64,000 bases of DNA, from contig NZ_JBFEGG010000002.1 in NCBI RefSeq assembly GCF_047228935.1, positions 310,001-374,000 of the forward strand, in the 5' to 3' direction. Position numbers and translations under genes: made by a program. Below the pieces are notes generated by a model. That model worked only from the letters and a program-made list of their open reading frames with translations, searched no databases and had not been told where the DNA came from. This stretch comes from Ornithinibacillus sp047228935. GTDB taxonomy: Bacteria > Bacillota > Bacilli > Bacillales > Amphibacillaceae. Of the stretch, positions 34,400 through 44,177 are shown in pieces. Positions within the stretch are counted from its first letter, which is position 1. Each line of letters starts with the position of its first letter.

Positions 34400-34541
34400 C
34401 TTATGCAGACGGGAAAGATGATAATCCTTTCCTATCTGCTTAAAAAATATCGCTCTCCTCGTAGGAAGATTACGATACTTTCCTCTATAATATGCAACTT
34501 GTCGCATAATATTGCATTCTATTTAAAAAAATGGTTTACAA

Positions 34542-34584
34542 AAAGGTAACAAGACTAGCCTATTTGCTGAGTCTCGTTACCTTT
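34542..34584 (-). terminator. Terminator after prkA
   Basis: AAAGGTAACAAGACT (34542-34556) pairs with AGTCTCGTTACCTTT (34570-34584) with one mismatch; T residues follow on the minus strand. Confidence 0.85.
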
Positions 34585-34595
34585 CTATTGTATAA

Positions 34596-36491
34596 TTATC
34601 TATTTAACAAGCTTCCTACATAACGTAATAATTCGTTAGCGGAATTAGAGTTATAGCCATATTCATCTATTAATCTAGCAATCACTTCATTAATTTTCTT
34701 CAGCTGTGACTCATCCGGTGTCTTAGATGACGTGGTGATTTTAACGACATCCTTTAAATCAGCGAATAACTTCTTTTGAATTGCTTCCCGTAGGCGATCA
34801 TGTGAATTATAGTCAAATCGTTTTCCTTTTCGTGCATAGGCGGAAATACGAATTAAGATTTCTTCTCGGAAGGAGCGCTTCGCATTTTCTGAAATACCAA
34901 TTTGCTCCTCAATTGAACGCATTAGCTTCTCATCTGGATTCATTTCCTCTCCAGTTAATGGGTCTCTCAGCTTATTCTTATTACAGAATGCTTCTACGTT
35001 ATCTAAATAGTTATTCATGAGCGACTTCGCGGATTCTTCATAGGAATACACAAATGCTTTTTGTACTTCCTTCTTTGCAATGTCGTCATATTCTCTTCTC
35101 GCTATAGAGATATAATTCATATATTTCTCTTTATCTTCATCCGATATGGACGGATGTTGATCTAGCCCTTCTTTTAATGAGCGCAATACATCTAGTGCGT
35201 TAATCGATGGTACTTCTTTGCGAATAATTGCAGAGGAGATTCGGTTGATCACATAACGAGGGTCAATTCCTTCCATTCCTTCTGTCGGGAATTCCTTCTT
35301 TAACTCCTCTACATCAACTTGGTTAAAGCCTTCTACATTTTCCCCATCATATAAGCGCATTTTCTTAAGCAGGTCCATACCCTGTTTCTTTGATTCTTTT
35401 AATCTCGTTAAAATGGAGAAAATCGCCGCCACTCGTAATGCATGTGGGGCTATATGAACATGTGCCATGTCACTTTGGTTAATCATTTTTTCATAGATAC
35501 GTTCTTCTTCACTAACTCGTAAGTTGTACGGGATTGGCATTACGATAATCCTAGAATGGAGTGCTTCATTCTTTTTGTTGGAGATAAAGGAACGGTACTC
35601 GGATTCGTTCGTGTGAGCGACGATAAGCTCATCCGCTGAAATCAGCGCGAACCTTCCCGCCTTAAAATTCCCTTCCTGTGTTAGCGAAAGTAAATGCCAT
35701 AGAAATTTCTCATCACATTTCAGCATCTCCTGGAATTCCATCATGCCACGGTTTGCTTTATTTAATTCCCCATCAAATCGATATGCCCTTGGGTCAGATT
35801 CTGAACCATATTCGGCAATCGTTGAAAAATCAATACTTCCAGTTAAGTCAGCAATATCCTGGGATTTCGGGTCGGACGGGCTAAAGGTTCCTATTCCAAC
35901 ACGCTTATCCTCGGATAAAAAGATACGCTCTACTTTAACATCCTCAACACGACCGCCATATTCTTGTTCCAGCCGCATCGTATTAAGTGGTGATAGGTTC
36001 CCTTCAATTCGAATGCCATAATCTTGGAAAAAGTCTTCCCGTAGGTGGTGCGGGATTAAATGCAGGGGATCTTCATGCATTGGACAGCCTTTAATGGCAT
36101 AGACAGCACCCTCATCCGTACGAGAATATTTTTCCAATCCTCGTTTTAGCATGGTAACGATAGTAGATTTACCACCACTAACCGGGCCCATTAGTAACAA
36201 TATACGTTTTCTTACATCAAGTCGCTTTGCTGCTGGATGAAAGTATTCTTCAACAAGTCTCTCGATTGCCTCCTCCAGGCCAAAAATCTCCTCACCGAAA
36301 AACTCATACATCTTCCGACCATTGCGCTCCTTAACCCCAGCCGCTTTAATCATATTATAAACACGGGAATGGGCAGTTTGTGCAACTTCTGGTCGCTCCT
36401 TCACTATTTCCAGGTACTCCGCGAACGTACCTTCCCATCTTAAGCGATTTTCTTCCTCGCGATAGCTCTTCACCTTGTTTAGAATATCCAT
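34596..36491 (-). CDS. prkA: Serine protein kinase PrkA
   Basis: This 631-residue protein has an AAA-type ATPase core with Walker A GPVSGGKSTI near residue 104 and the family-specific segment CPMHEDPLHLIP, followed by the C-terminal PrkA domain. PrkA/YeaG is a sporulation- and stress-associated protein described as a Ser kinase and, later, as an ATP-dependent protease. ATG 36491 follows GGAGGGAAG. It runs parallel to yhbH. The region upstream carries the GC-rich minisatellite, starting about 140 bases from the start codon. Confidence 0.95.
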   Translation of the reverse strand: MDILNKVKSYREEENRLRWEGTFAEYLEIVKERPEVAQTAHSRVYNMIKAAGVKERNGRKMYEFFGEEIFGLEEAIERLVEEYFHPAAKRLDVRKRILLLMGPVSGGKSTIVTMLKRGLEKYSRTDEGAVYAIKGCPMHEDPLHLIPHHLREDFFQDYGIRIEGNLSPLNTMRLEQEYGGRVEDVKVERIFLSEDKRVGIGTFSPSDPKSQDIADLTGSIDFSTIAEYGSESDPRAYRFDGELNKANRGMMEFQEMLKCDEKFLWHLLSLTQEGNFKAGRFALISADELIVAHTNESEYRSFISNKKNEALHSRIIVMPIPYNLRVSEEERIYEKMINQSDMAHVHIAPHALRVAAIFSILTRLKESKKQGMDLLKKMRLYDGENVEGFNQVDVEELKKEFPTEGMEGIDPRYVINRISSAIIRKEVPSINALDVLRSLKEGLDQHPSISDEDKEKYMNYISIARREYDDIAKKEVQKAFVYSYEESAKSLMNNYLDNVEAFCNKNKLRDPLTGEEMNPDEKLMRSIEEQIGISENAKRSFREEILIRISAYARKGKRFDYNSHDRLREAIQKKLFADLKDVVKITTSSKTPDESQLKKINEVIARLIDEYGYNSNSANELLRYVGSLLNR

Positions 36492-36632
36492 GTTAGTCTT
36501 CCCTCCATCTTGGACGCGGTTTATATAGCTTATGCATAAATTTGTGTCGTGATGCCGATGAGTTTTAGGGACAGGTTTATGAGGGGGGCTTTGTTTCTTT
36601 TAGGTGTCTTGCCGTGTGGGGGTAACTGTGCT

Positions 36633-37272
36633 TGGTTGGGGGCATCTTGTTCGGGGGCGGGCGCATCCCCTTGGTGAATGGGTGCATCTTGTTTGGGGGT
36701 GGGCGTATCCTCCTGGTGAACGGGTACATCTTGTTCGGGGGTGGGCGCATTCCCCTGGTGAACGGGTGCATTTTGCGCGGGGGCGGGCGTATCCTCCTGG
36801 TGAGTGGGAGCATCTTGCGCGGGGGTGGGTGCATCCTGGTAGTGGTTGGGCGTATTCCCCTGGTGAATGGGCCCATCTTGTTCGGGGGTGGGCGCATCTT
36901 CCTGGTGAATGGGCGCATCTTGTTCGGGGGCAGGCGTATCCTCCTGCCGAATGGGCTCATCTTGTTCGGTTTGGGCCGCATTCTCCTGGTGAACGGGTAC
37001 ATCTTGCGCGGGGGTGGGCGTATCCTCCTGGTGAATGGGCGCATCTTGCGCGAGGGTGGGCGCATCCTCCTCCCGAATGGGCCCATCTTGTTCGGGGGTG
37101 GACGCATCCTCCTACCGAATGGGCCCATCTTGTTCGGGGGCGGGCGCATCCTCCTGCCGAATGGGCGCATCTTGCACAGGTCTGGGTGCATCCTCCTGCC
37201 GAATGGGGCCATCTTGATCAGAATCGGGCGCATCCCTAACCAATATGGGGCTATCTTCCCGACCCAAGGGCA
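36633..37272. repeat. GC-rich minisatellite of 21/42-bp units
   Basis: About 640 bp are built from alternating 21-bp half-units, one like CGCATCTTGTTCGGGGGTGG and one like CGCATCCTCCTGGTGAATGG. This gives roughly 15 copies of a 42-bp unit with scattered substitutions. The unit is a multiple of three and free of stops, so open frames run through it on both strands; none has a ribosome binding site, and I treat them as passive. GC content is far above the neighbours by eye. It lies between prkA and yeeI. Confidence 0.9.
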
Positions 37273-37431
37273 CATGCTACATTTGTAAAACCTGCCATTC
37301 TATCAATCATCCAAAACTTACCCAAGAAAAACTCTCCCATTTGGTGTATAATAGTAAAGTCTAAAAGTTGAAACAGCATAAATACTATATTAAAATTCAA
37401 ACAGATATCAATAGAAAGCGAGATGTTCTTT

Positions 37432-38151
37432 GTGGGACGTAAGTGGAATAATATTAAAGATAAAAAAGCAGAAAAAGATAAAAATACGAGTCGGATTTAT
37501 GCGAAGTTCGGTCGTGAAATCTATGTAGCTGCTAAACAAGGAGAGCCGGATCCGGAATCGAACCAAGCGCTTAAAGTAGTTTTAGAGCGTGCGAAAACAT
37601 ACAGTGTTCCAAAACATATTATTGATAAGGCGATTGAAAAGGCTAAAGGTGGATCTGAGGAAAGCTATGATGAGCTTCGTTATGAAGGGTTCGGTCCTAA
37701 TGGCTCGATGGTAATCGTGGATACATTAACGAACAATGTAAACAGAACGGCATCTGAGGTTCGTGCTGCTTTTGGTAAAAACGGTGGTAACATGGGTGTG
37801 AGTGGTTCTGTTGCATATATGTTTGATTCAACTGCGGTATTTGGGGTTGAAGGAAAATCAGCGGATGAAGTGCTTGAGCTTTTAATGGAAGCGGATATTG
37901 ATGTTCGTGATGTACTAGAAGAAGATGAGATTGTTATCGTTTATGCAGAGCCAGACCAATATCATGCTGTACAAGAAGCGTTTAAAAATGTTGGCATCAC
38001 AGAATTCACAGTAGCTGAGTTGACGATGCTTCCACAAAATGAAGTGACATTAGATGATGATTCAAAAACACAATTCGAAAAATTAATTGATGTTTTAGAA
38101 GACTTAGATGATGTGCAACAGGTATACCATAACGTGGATTTAGGGGAATAA
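37432..38151 (+). CDS. yeeI: YebC/PmpR-family protein YeeI
   Basis: The 239-residue protein is the YeeI branch of the YebC family: GRKWNNIKDKKAEKDKNTS at the N-terminus, then the highly conserved REIYVAAKQGEPDPESN and YEGFGPNGSMVIVDTLT, ending VQQVYHNVDLGE. YebC proteins were called transcription regulators; recent work places some of them on the ribosome, helping it through proline stretches. The GTG at 37432 gives the expected family start; the upstream in-frame ATG at 37423 overlaps the AGCGAG site. Monocistronic with a terminator. Confidence 0.93.
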   Translation: MGRKWNNIKDKKAEKDKNTSRIYAKFGREIYVAAKQGEPDPESNQALKVVLERAKTYSVPKHIIDKAIEKAKGGSEESYDELRYEGFGPNGSMVIVDTLTNNVNRTASEVRAAFGKNGGNMGVSGSVAYMFDSTAVFGVEGKSADEVLELLMEADIDVRDVLEEDEIVIVYAEPDQYHAVQEAFKNVGITEFTVAELTMLPQNEVTLDDDSKTQFEKLIDVLEDLDDVQQVYHNVDLGE

Positions 38152-38175
38152 TTCCGTAATCTCTAAAACCAAATG

Positions 38176-38204
38176 GCCTTCCTAGCAATTAGGAAGGCTT
38201 CTTT
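38176..38204. terminator. Terminator after yeeI
   Basis: GCCTTCCT (38176-38183) pairs with AGGAAGGC (38191-38198), followed by TTCTTTT. Confidence 0.85.
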
Positions 38205-38211
38205 TATGTAT

Positions 38212-38838
38212 TTATTCTATTGCCCATTTAGGCAATTCCTCTTCTTCTTTGAGATACGTTTCATAATCAGCTTCTATAATATTGAACGCTTGCATGATAG
38301 TCTTGGTCACATAAAGCATGGATATGATTGAAATAAAATCTAATACATAATAAGCTAAAATCAGATTAACATTTATAATTACAACTTCCATTATCAATCT
38401 TTCCAAGAAACGTGTCCCTATGTATAGAAAGTAATATATAGGGAGTAATTTAATTAGTTTTCTCCCAAGACTCTCTAGCGCTGGATAGCCTTTAAAATAA
38501 TATCCCATCGTGGAATAGATATTCCACATCCCATATAAATTATAAAGGGGTATCATTATCCTTGCTAGAGCACCACCAGGCTTTATCCTGTAATATGGAT
38601 TTAATCTTTTTAAATCCACGTGTACCTTAAAAATCCATATTAAATAAAAAATTATTAATAAGACCCATACGATTTGATTAAGACTAGATAATGCTTGATC
38701 GAAAATCAATATATTTTCATATATAGGATATGCGTATGTATAGAAGAATGCTGTAATGACTAATAATCCAGTAATGACAACCTCTACTACTAAAAATGCC
38801 TTCAGCACATTACCCATTGTTTTGTATGAAAAATTCAC
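38212..38838 (-). CDS. DUF4328-like membrane protein
   Basis: This 208-residue protein has about five hydrophobic segments. The segment HVDLKRLNPYYRIKPGGALARIMIP and the following YNLYGMWNIY resemble the DUF4328 family, whose function is unknown. The C-terminal 20 residues are acidic and cytoplasmic. It starts 10 bases after the end of the Lon-like protease gene, so the two form an operon. The family call is by resemblance of the loop pattern only. Confidence 0.6.
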   Translation of the reverse strand: MNFSYKTMGNVLKAFLVVEVVITGLLVITAFFYTYAYPIYENILIFDQALSSLNQIVWVLLIIFYLIWIFKVHVDLKRLNPYYRIKPGGALARIMIPLYNLYGMWNIYSTMGYYFKGYPALESLGRKLIKLLPIYYFLYIGTRFLERLIMEVVIINVNLILAYYVLDFISIISMLYVTKTIMQAFNIIEADYETYLKEEEELPKWAIE

Positions 38839-38848
38839 GTAATCCCCC

Positions 38849-39625
38849 CTATGGTAAATTCTCTAAGAAGTGTATTGCTTCATTTAATGTGGCTACCGGT
38901 ACAACATTTAGAGATAGATTTTCTTCTTTGAGAACCCTTTCTGCCTCTACTTCGTTGCTAATTCGTATGTCATCATAATAATCTTTATCTTTTGGTATAA
39001 AAAAGTAATCCACATTAAAAAGTGAAGCTGTTAATAACTTTTCTCTAATTGCACCTACAGATCCTACCGTTTGGTCTACTTCCATTGTTCCAGTACCTGC
39101 AATGATGTATTTCCCTTGCTTAGAATAATCCTGATTATTCATTTCTTCTATCAACCCGATTGCAGACATTAAACCCATGGAGTCCCCATAATAGCCTTCT
39201 GAATACTCGATGATTTCTTGTATCCGATAGGAAAATTCTTCTGAAAACCCATATGTATTACTTTCCACGAACGCACTGACTACAGCATTTTCGATTGTTT
39301 CTTCTTTATACTCGTCTGTTTCATCCGAATAATAATCCTCTAAATAGTAAACTTCCTCATCGGTAAGTGGGATAAAACTTACATCATCATAATGCATGAA
39401 CACAAGTAATTCTTCATATCGATTTGTGGTAATACCGCTTTCCACATACGTAAAATTCACACTACCATCAATTCCTAGCTCCTGTACTGGTACAATCCCC
39501 CCAATAGCAGTGAACTCTTTACTCAGTGGCCAAATAATAAATAATGTTCCTAAGATTGCTATTGTCAGGCATGTTACTACAATAATATAATCTTTTCTCT
39601 TGAAGAATGTTTTGATTAAGTTCAT
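38849..39625 (-). CDS. Membrane-anchored Lon-like (S16) serine protease
   Basis: The protein of about 258 residues has one N-terminal membrane helix (YIIVVTCLTIAILGTLFIIW). Its C-terminal half holds the S16 fold: catalytic Ser in GDSMGLMSAI, then the family block IIAGTGTMEVDQTVGSVGAI, and catalytic Lys in REKLLTA. It resembles YlbL-type Lon-like proteases but lacks a PDZ domain that I can recognise. It should act on the outer face of the membrane. It is co-transcribed with the DUF4328-like gene. Confidence 0.8.
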   Translation of the reverse strand: MNLIKTFFKRKDYIIVVTCLTIAILGTLFIIWPLSKEFTAIGGIVPVQELGIDGSVNFTYVESGITTNRYEELLVFMHYDDVSFIPLTDEEVYYLEDYYSDETDEYKEETIENAVVSAFVESNTYGFSEEFSYRIQEIIEYSEGYYGDSMGLMSAIGLIEEMNNQDYSKQGKYIIAGTGTMEVDQTVGSVGAIREKLLTASLFNVDYFFIPKDKDYYDDIRISNEVEAERVLKEENLSLNVVPVATLNEAIHFLENLP

Positions 39626-39959
39626 CTGCAAATTGGCTTACTAGTTATGCCTTCCCCCCTTGATATTTTGATAATTTTTAATTCCTTTATTATATCGCCA
39701 CTTCTGCTATAAGATTAATAGTGCTTGTAAAATCCACTTACCATTAACCCCCTCATGACTGAACATTTCAATTGTATTCTAGCCTGTGAGCCCTACTCTC
39801 TCCCAAGCATTTCTTCCTAGAAATACCAGCTAAATTAGGAAAAAGGACCTACTAATCGACAAAATTTTCAGATAATATCTTTACACTCTCTTTAAAGCCT
39901 CTTAATAATTAGGCTGTACAATGGAACTCGAAACAAATAAATTTAACGAGGTGAGTGAA
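39626..39959. other. Intergenic region, no gene seen
   Basis: About 330 bp between the divergent protease and lipoprotein genes. It should contain both promoters; no structured element was recognised. Confidence 0.4.
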
Positions 39960-40112
39960 ATGAAATTGAAAAAATTATTACTTACATTACTTATCATGTT
40001 TCTTTCAACAGGGGTATTATTTGCATGTTCTGCAGAAGATGAGGAAGATCCAGCAACAGATAACGGAACAGAGCAACAAGACACAGAAGATGTTGAGGAA
40101 GATCAAGAGTAA
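39960..40112 (+). CDS. Small acidic lipoprotein
   Basis: The 50-residue precursor has a signal peptide ending in lipobox LFAC, followed by about 27 mostly acidic residues (EDEEDPATDNGTEQQDTED). ATG 39960 follows GAGGTGAG. After processing only a short, highly charged, lipid-anchored tail remains. I know no function. It is convergent with the glycocin operon and separated from it by a terminator, so a link to immunity is possible but unsupported. Confidence 0.65.
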   Translation: MKLKKLLLTLLIMFLSTGVLFACSAEDEEDPATDNGTEQQDTEDVEEDQE

Positions 40113-40122
40113 TTTAAAAGAA

Positions 40123-40149
40123 ACCAGGGCGGAATCTGACCGCCCTGGT
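40123..40149. terminator. Bidirectional terminator, end of glycocin operon
   Basis: ACCAGGGCGG (40123-40132) pairs with CCGCCCTGGT (40140-40149) around a 7-base loop. Confidence 0.85.
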
Positions 40150-40201
40150 ACTTTCATTTCTTCTAAAGTATAAAAACTACTTATCTATAAACCTTAGAAT
40201 A

Positions 40202-40612
40202 TCAATTCACTGTACTTGCTTTATCTGAGAACTCCTCGATATCAAATACGGTTGTTAGCCTTTCAATTTCTTCTCCGCCCTTAAAAAAGATAACCGTAGG
40301 GGTGCCTTGAATTTGTAAATCTTGAATTAACAGCCCTTTGTCTTCTGCGGCATCTATATCAATTCCATAAATGATTTGATTTTCGCTTTCTATATAATCA
40401 TTTATTACCGTCTTTACTTTTTTACATGCCGCACAGGTTTTTGAATAAAAGTATGTAATAAATGTGTCGTTATTCTCTATCTTACCCGACAAATTCTCAG
40501 TACTAATATCGGTATATAGCTTTTTCTCACTACTTAGTAGGCTTGATAGTGATATAAACGCTACTACTAAAATTAGACAAATAGAGAAAACGATAACTAT
40601 TATTTTTTTCAT
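40202..40612 (-). CDS. Thioredoxin-like protein with CAAC motif, glycocin maturation
   Basis: This 136-residue protein has an N-terminal membrane anchor (about residues 4-26) and a thioredoxin fold with active site CAAC at 60-63 and the cis-proline region GTPTVIFF. It should work outside the membrane. BdbA of the sublancin locus and GccC/GccD of the glycocin F locus are thioredoxin-like proteins in the same setting. ATG 40612 lies 26 bases behind the exporter gene. It probably oxidises or isomerises disulfides of the peptide together with the BdbB-like protein at 44543-44944. Confidence 0.88.
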   Translation of the reverse strand: MKKIIVIVFSICLILVVAFISLSSLLSSEKKLYTDISTENLSGKIENNDTFITYFYSKTCAACKKVKTVINDYIESENQIIYGIDIDAAEDKGLLIQDLQIQGTPTVIFFKGGEEIERLTTVFDIEEFSDKASTVN

Positions 40613-40638
40613 TCTCTTCCCGCTCCTTCAGCGTTTAT

Positions 40639-42777
40639 TTATAGATCATCATCGTTTAATACTCTCAAGATATCTTCTTTCTGCATTTCTTTGTCTTTTT
40701 CCATTCTCATTAAGTTACCTTTATGGATAACATAAATTTCGTCACAAGAGAAAGCTAAATCTATATCATGTGTTATAAAAATATTGATGTTACCGTTTTT
40801 TAATAGGTAGTCGATAACTCTTTGCTTTTTCGTTAAGTCCAAACCATTGGTAATTTCGTCAAATATACGTATTTCTGTATCGGATAAGATAGCTCTTAAA
40901 ATATTTAATAATTGTGTTTGTCCCATAGACAGGTTGACACCATTTTTGCCAATTACTGTATCATACCCTTTCGGAAAACTCCTGGCGATTGAATCAAACC
41001 CAATAGATCTAGATTCTTCTATAATTCTATTAACGTCAATTTGCCTCCCTACAGTAATATTTTGGGTAATGGTATCAGAGAATAATTGGATATTTTGCGG
41101 GACAAACAATACCTTCTCCCTTATGGAACCATTTCTAATAGTGTCATAACTCATGTTATTTATTTCTATCGTTCCATGTTCAATAGGATAATAATTAGCT
41201 ATTAATTTTCCGAGAGTAGTCTTTCCTGAACCACTGTCTCCTATAATAGCAATATTCGTATTATTCCTTACTTCTAAGTTAAGTCCTTGGAGAATATAGT
41301 TGTTTATTTCATAGGAAAATGACAGATTACTTATTTTCAAATTAGACACTCTTTCTATATCATGTTCTCCGTCATCTTTTCTATTACTAATATATAAAAT
41401 GTCTTCATACCTTTTAGTTGCAACTTTTCCTTGCTGAAGTGTAGCTTGGAGGGATGTAAGTCTTAAAAATGGATTAAATACATTCATCGCTAAAGAATTA
41501 AACATTAGTAAAATACCTGAGGCAATATTATCATTAATTACTAAGTAAGCTCCTAATGAAAAAACGAGTATATTAAATAGTTCCAGAAGGCTATTCTTTA
41601 AATTCGATTGTAATATTTCAAATGCAAAAAAATCCTCAGAAGTTTTTAACAGTTTCTTTAATCTTTTATTTATCTTTTCCTCTGATTTTTCCGTTACTAA
41701 ATACCCTTTAAGAATTTCTATATTATCGATTGACTCTATTAAAGACGTATTGAAAACTTCGTTATATTCAAATAATTTATTACTCAATTTCTCGATTCTC
41801 TCCTGAGATAGGTATAAGATTAATAGAAACGAAATCATCGGAATTAAAACAAGTAAGGATAAATAAAAATTAAATCTGAGAAGAATAAACATGGTAATAA
41901 GAACAATAAACAAATCTATAGGCATCGATTGTATTAAATAGATCATTCTTTCCCTTATTTGTGAAACATTTGTAAATCTAGTAATTAATTCACCACTTTT
42001 ATATTTTTCAATAATTGAAAAGTCCTTATTAAAGAAACTACTTAAAAGTTGAGAAATTAATTTTTGATCAATTTTATTATTTATTTTTATCGTTATTTTA
42101 GCGTTTATATAATTTAGTATTAACTTTAAGGAAACTAAAATAATATAAAAAATTGCAGTCTGTACAATGATTTCTGCAAATTTATTAGGAATAATCATAT
42201 CAAAATATACGGTAAACATCCCCGCAAATATTATGCCCATTCCTACTATTAAGATGGATAATACCCAAGAAAGGACAATATACCATTTTACAAGAAGTAC
42301 GTTTTTTAAAATACTTGGTCTCTTAAATGAATAATCTTGCAATCGCTCGTTATCTATTACTCCTGTTATGATTAAGACAAAGGGTATCCAGTATCCTAAA
42401 AAATCGCTCTTCTTAATTTTCTTTACCCTATCCTCCAAAGGGTCTGCTATGTATAGACATTTTTTTGTATGACCATGAATAACGACAAAGTGATTCTCTC
42501 CATTACGATTTATCTGTGTCAGAAACGGATACTTTATTTCCTCAAAGACTTCCACTTGTCTTTCACATTGTAATACCTCACTTGTTATTCCAATATTTTT
42601 TTCTATACCTTTTTTAATATTGAAGAAATTAGTCCCGTTTGCATTAGCGTTAACTATATTGGATATTTCTCCTATTGGTAAATCAATGTTAAATAGTTGT
42701 TTTAATATAATGTACAAGGATGCTGGGCCGCAATCCGAGGAATCAAATTGTTTTATAAAAGAATACTTTGGCATCAT
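40639..42777 (-). CDS. Peptidase C39-containing ABC exporter (SunT/GccB-like)
   Basis: This 712-residue bacteriocin exporter has an N-terminal C39 peptidase domain with Cys16 (DSSDCGPAS), His96 (NHFVVIHG) and Asp112 (IADP). A six-helix ABC membrane domain covers about residues 160-440. The ATPase has Walker A GDSGSGKTT, signature LSMGQ in place of LSGGQ, Walker B IRIFDEIT and H-loop FITHD. It removes the leader peptide and exports the product. ATG ATG at 42777/42774 follow a TAGGAG site. It lies between the glycosyltransferase and thioredoxin-like genes, 29 and 26 bases apart. Confidence 0.93.
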   Translation of the reverse strand: MMPKYSFIKQFDSSDCGPASLYIILKQLFNIDLPIGEISNIVNANANGTNFFNIKKGIEKNIGITSEVLQCERQVEVFEEIKYPFLTQINRNGENHFVVIHGHTKKCLYIADPLEDRVKKIKKSDFLGYWIPFVLIITGVIDNERLQDYSFKRPSILKNVLLVKWYIVLSWVLSILIVGMGIIFAGMFTVYFDMIIPNKFAEIIVQTAIFYIILVSLKLILNYINAKITIKINNKIDQKLISQLLSSFFNKDFSIIEKYKSGELITRFTNVSQIRERMIYLIQSMPIDLFIVLITMFILLRFNFYLSLLVLIPMISFLLILYLSQERIEKLSNKLFEYNEVFNTSLIESIDNIEILKGYLVTEKSEEKINKRLKKLLKTSEDFFAFEILQSNLKNSLLELFNILVFSLGAYLVINDNIASGILLMFNSLAMNVFNPFLRLTSLQATLQQGKVATKRYEDILYISNRKDDGEHDIERVSNLKISNLSFSYEINNYILQGLNLEVRNNTNIAIIGDSGSGKTTLGKLIANYYPIEHGTIEINNMSYDTIRNGSIREKVLFVPQNIQLFSDTITQNITVGRQIDVNRIIEESRSIGFDSIARSFPKGYDTVIGKNGVNLSMGQTQLLNILRAILSDTEIRIFDEITNGLDLTKKQRVIDYLLKNGNINIFITHDIDLAFSCDEIYVIHKGNLMRMEKDKEMQKEDILRVLNDDDL

Positions 42778-42806
42778 TAAAACTCCTAAACTTTTCTTAA
42801 TCTCTA

Positions 42807-44132
42807 TTATTCTATATATTCCTTTAGTGCCTGAGACAAGTATATGAATTTATCCTTAAATCCCTCGTATTTATTATCCTCTAATTTTGAAAGCAACTTA
42901 AATGCTCTCTGATATTCTCCAATCTCAAAGAACAGAATAGCTATTAGCATATCGATATGAAATAGATTCGAATTGATACTTCCAAACTCGATTGACTTGG
43001 AATTTCGGTAATTTATTGATTGCTCAAGTAATATAGCATATTCGCGTTTAAGTTCATTTATCTTTATTAGCGTTTCATAATAAAAAACATCACTAAAATC
43101 ATCCACGAGTTCTTTTAATTGTGTAATATAATACTTTGCTTTCTTACTATCATTAATGTCTATGTGGAATCGAATAAGATCACTTATTGCCCTAATCTTA
43201 TATTGTTCGTAATATTTGTTGTCATGACATAATTCTATTGTTCTTTTCAGTAACAATAGATATTCTTCAGAACCCAGAATAGATTGTCCATCTCTTGCAT
43301 AAAAATATACCCACCTAGGGTGCTTCTCTTCGATTACTACCATATCTTTTAATAATTTTGTATTTCTTTTAATCTTATTCTTTTCTTCCATAACGTGCGT
43401 CTCATATCCGTCATGGTGAAGAATAACGTTATCAAACGAAATCTCATTAATGTCCTGTCCGTATTTTTTTATATCTAATCGTAACTCTTCATGAATGGAA
43501 CCAAAGTATTGAAATTCTTCACTTCCCCTGAATATTCTTCGTACTCCCCTAACAATATGACCATTAGAGTTAGCAATAATGGGATTTACACATATTTTTT
43601 CTAATCCTAAAAACTCAATCACCTTCAAGTAATGCTTCAATGTATGTAAAGAGTTTTCCTCTAAATGCTCATCAGCATCAATAAAGAAGATCCATTTTTT
43701 GCTTGATACTTTTATACCGTAATTTCTGACTTCAGCAAAGTTATCCTTCCATTCAAGATGCTTTACTTTAACCATAGGATAATGATCTAGGACGATTGGA
43801 ATGGTATTATCAGTTGATCCAGTATCAATCAAAATAATTTCGTCCTGATTGTCTGTTTGCTTGCTAATTGAATCTAGACATCGTTGAATAACTCGCTCTT
43901 CATTCTTACATATAATGATTATAGAAATGTCCACTGAGATATTTTCTATTTCTTTTATCAAATCAATATGTTGATGCTCATTATTAGGTGTCTCAATTCC
44001 ATCTTCTAATAGATCTTTATGTTTCATTGATATAGATACAATATGGTTATAAAAGTCATCGAAATACGTAGTATACCTAGTTAAATGAGGATGATGTTTT
44101 TTAATAAAATCGATATTCCTTTTATTGTACAT
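42807..44132 (-). CDS. SunS-like peptide S/O-glycosyltransferase
   Basis: This 441-residue GT-A (family 2) glycosyltransferase has a substrate-nucleotide region VDISIIIICKNEERVI (about 68-82), the metal-binding DAD at 152-154 (FFIDADEH), and RRIFRG and HEELRL segments that align with SunS of the sublancin locus from memory. The C-terminal about 200 residues are helical repeats, the SunS dimer and peptide-binding region. SunS-type enzymes attach sugars to Cys or Ser of glycocin precursors. ATG 44132 follows AAGGGTG. It sits directly behind the precursor gene, across a terminator-like hairpin. The sugar donor cannot be read from sequence. Confidence 0.88.
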   Translation of the reverse strand: MYNKRNIDFIKKHHPHLTRYTTYFDDFYNHIVSISMKHKDLLEDGIETPNNEHQHIDLIKEIENISVDISIIIICKNEERVIQRCLDSISKQTDNQDEIILIDTGSTDNTIPIVLDHYPMVKVKHLEWKDNFAEVRNYGIKVSSKKWIFFIDADEHLEENSLHTLKHYLKVIEFLGLEKICVNPIIANSNGHIVRGVRRIFRGSEEFQYFGSIHEELRLDIKKYGQDINEISFDNVILHHDGYETHVMEEKNKIKRNTKLLKDMVVIEEKHPRWVYFYARDGQSILGSEEYLLLLKRTIELCHDNKYYEQYKIRAISDLIRFHIDINDSKKAKYYITQLKELVDDFSDVFYYETLIKINELKREYAILLEQSINYRNSKSIEFGSINSNLFHIDMLIAILFFEIGEYQRAFKLLSKLEDNKYEGFKDKFIYLSQALKEYIE

Positions 44133-44147
44133 TTATTTCACCCTTTC

Positions 44148-44177
44148 AAAAAAAACCTCAAAAATGAGGTTTTTTTT
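44148..44177 (-). terminator. Terminator/attenuator between glycocin precursor and operon
   Basis: AAAAAAAACCTCA and its complement (44148-44177) enclose a four-base loop; T-runs lie on both sides. It overlaps the precursor stop codon and should limit read-through to the processing genes. Confidence 0.85.

Noticed and set aside
36577..37288. Long open reading frames on both strands over the minisatellite
   Set aside because: The 21/42-bp period is a multiple of three without stops, so frames are open by default. None has a ribosome binding site, and the translations are low-complexity.
39960..40112. Acidic lipoprotein as glycocin immunity protein
   Set aside because: It is on the opposite strand beyond the operon terminator and has no resemblance to known immunity proteins.
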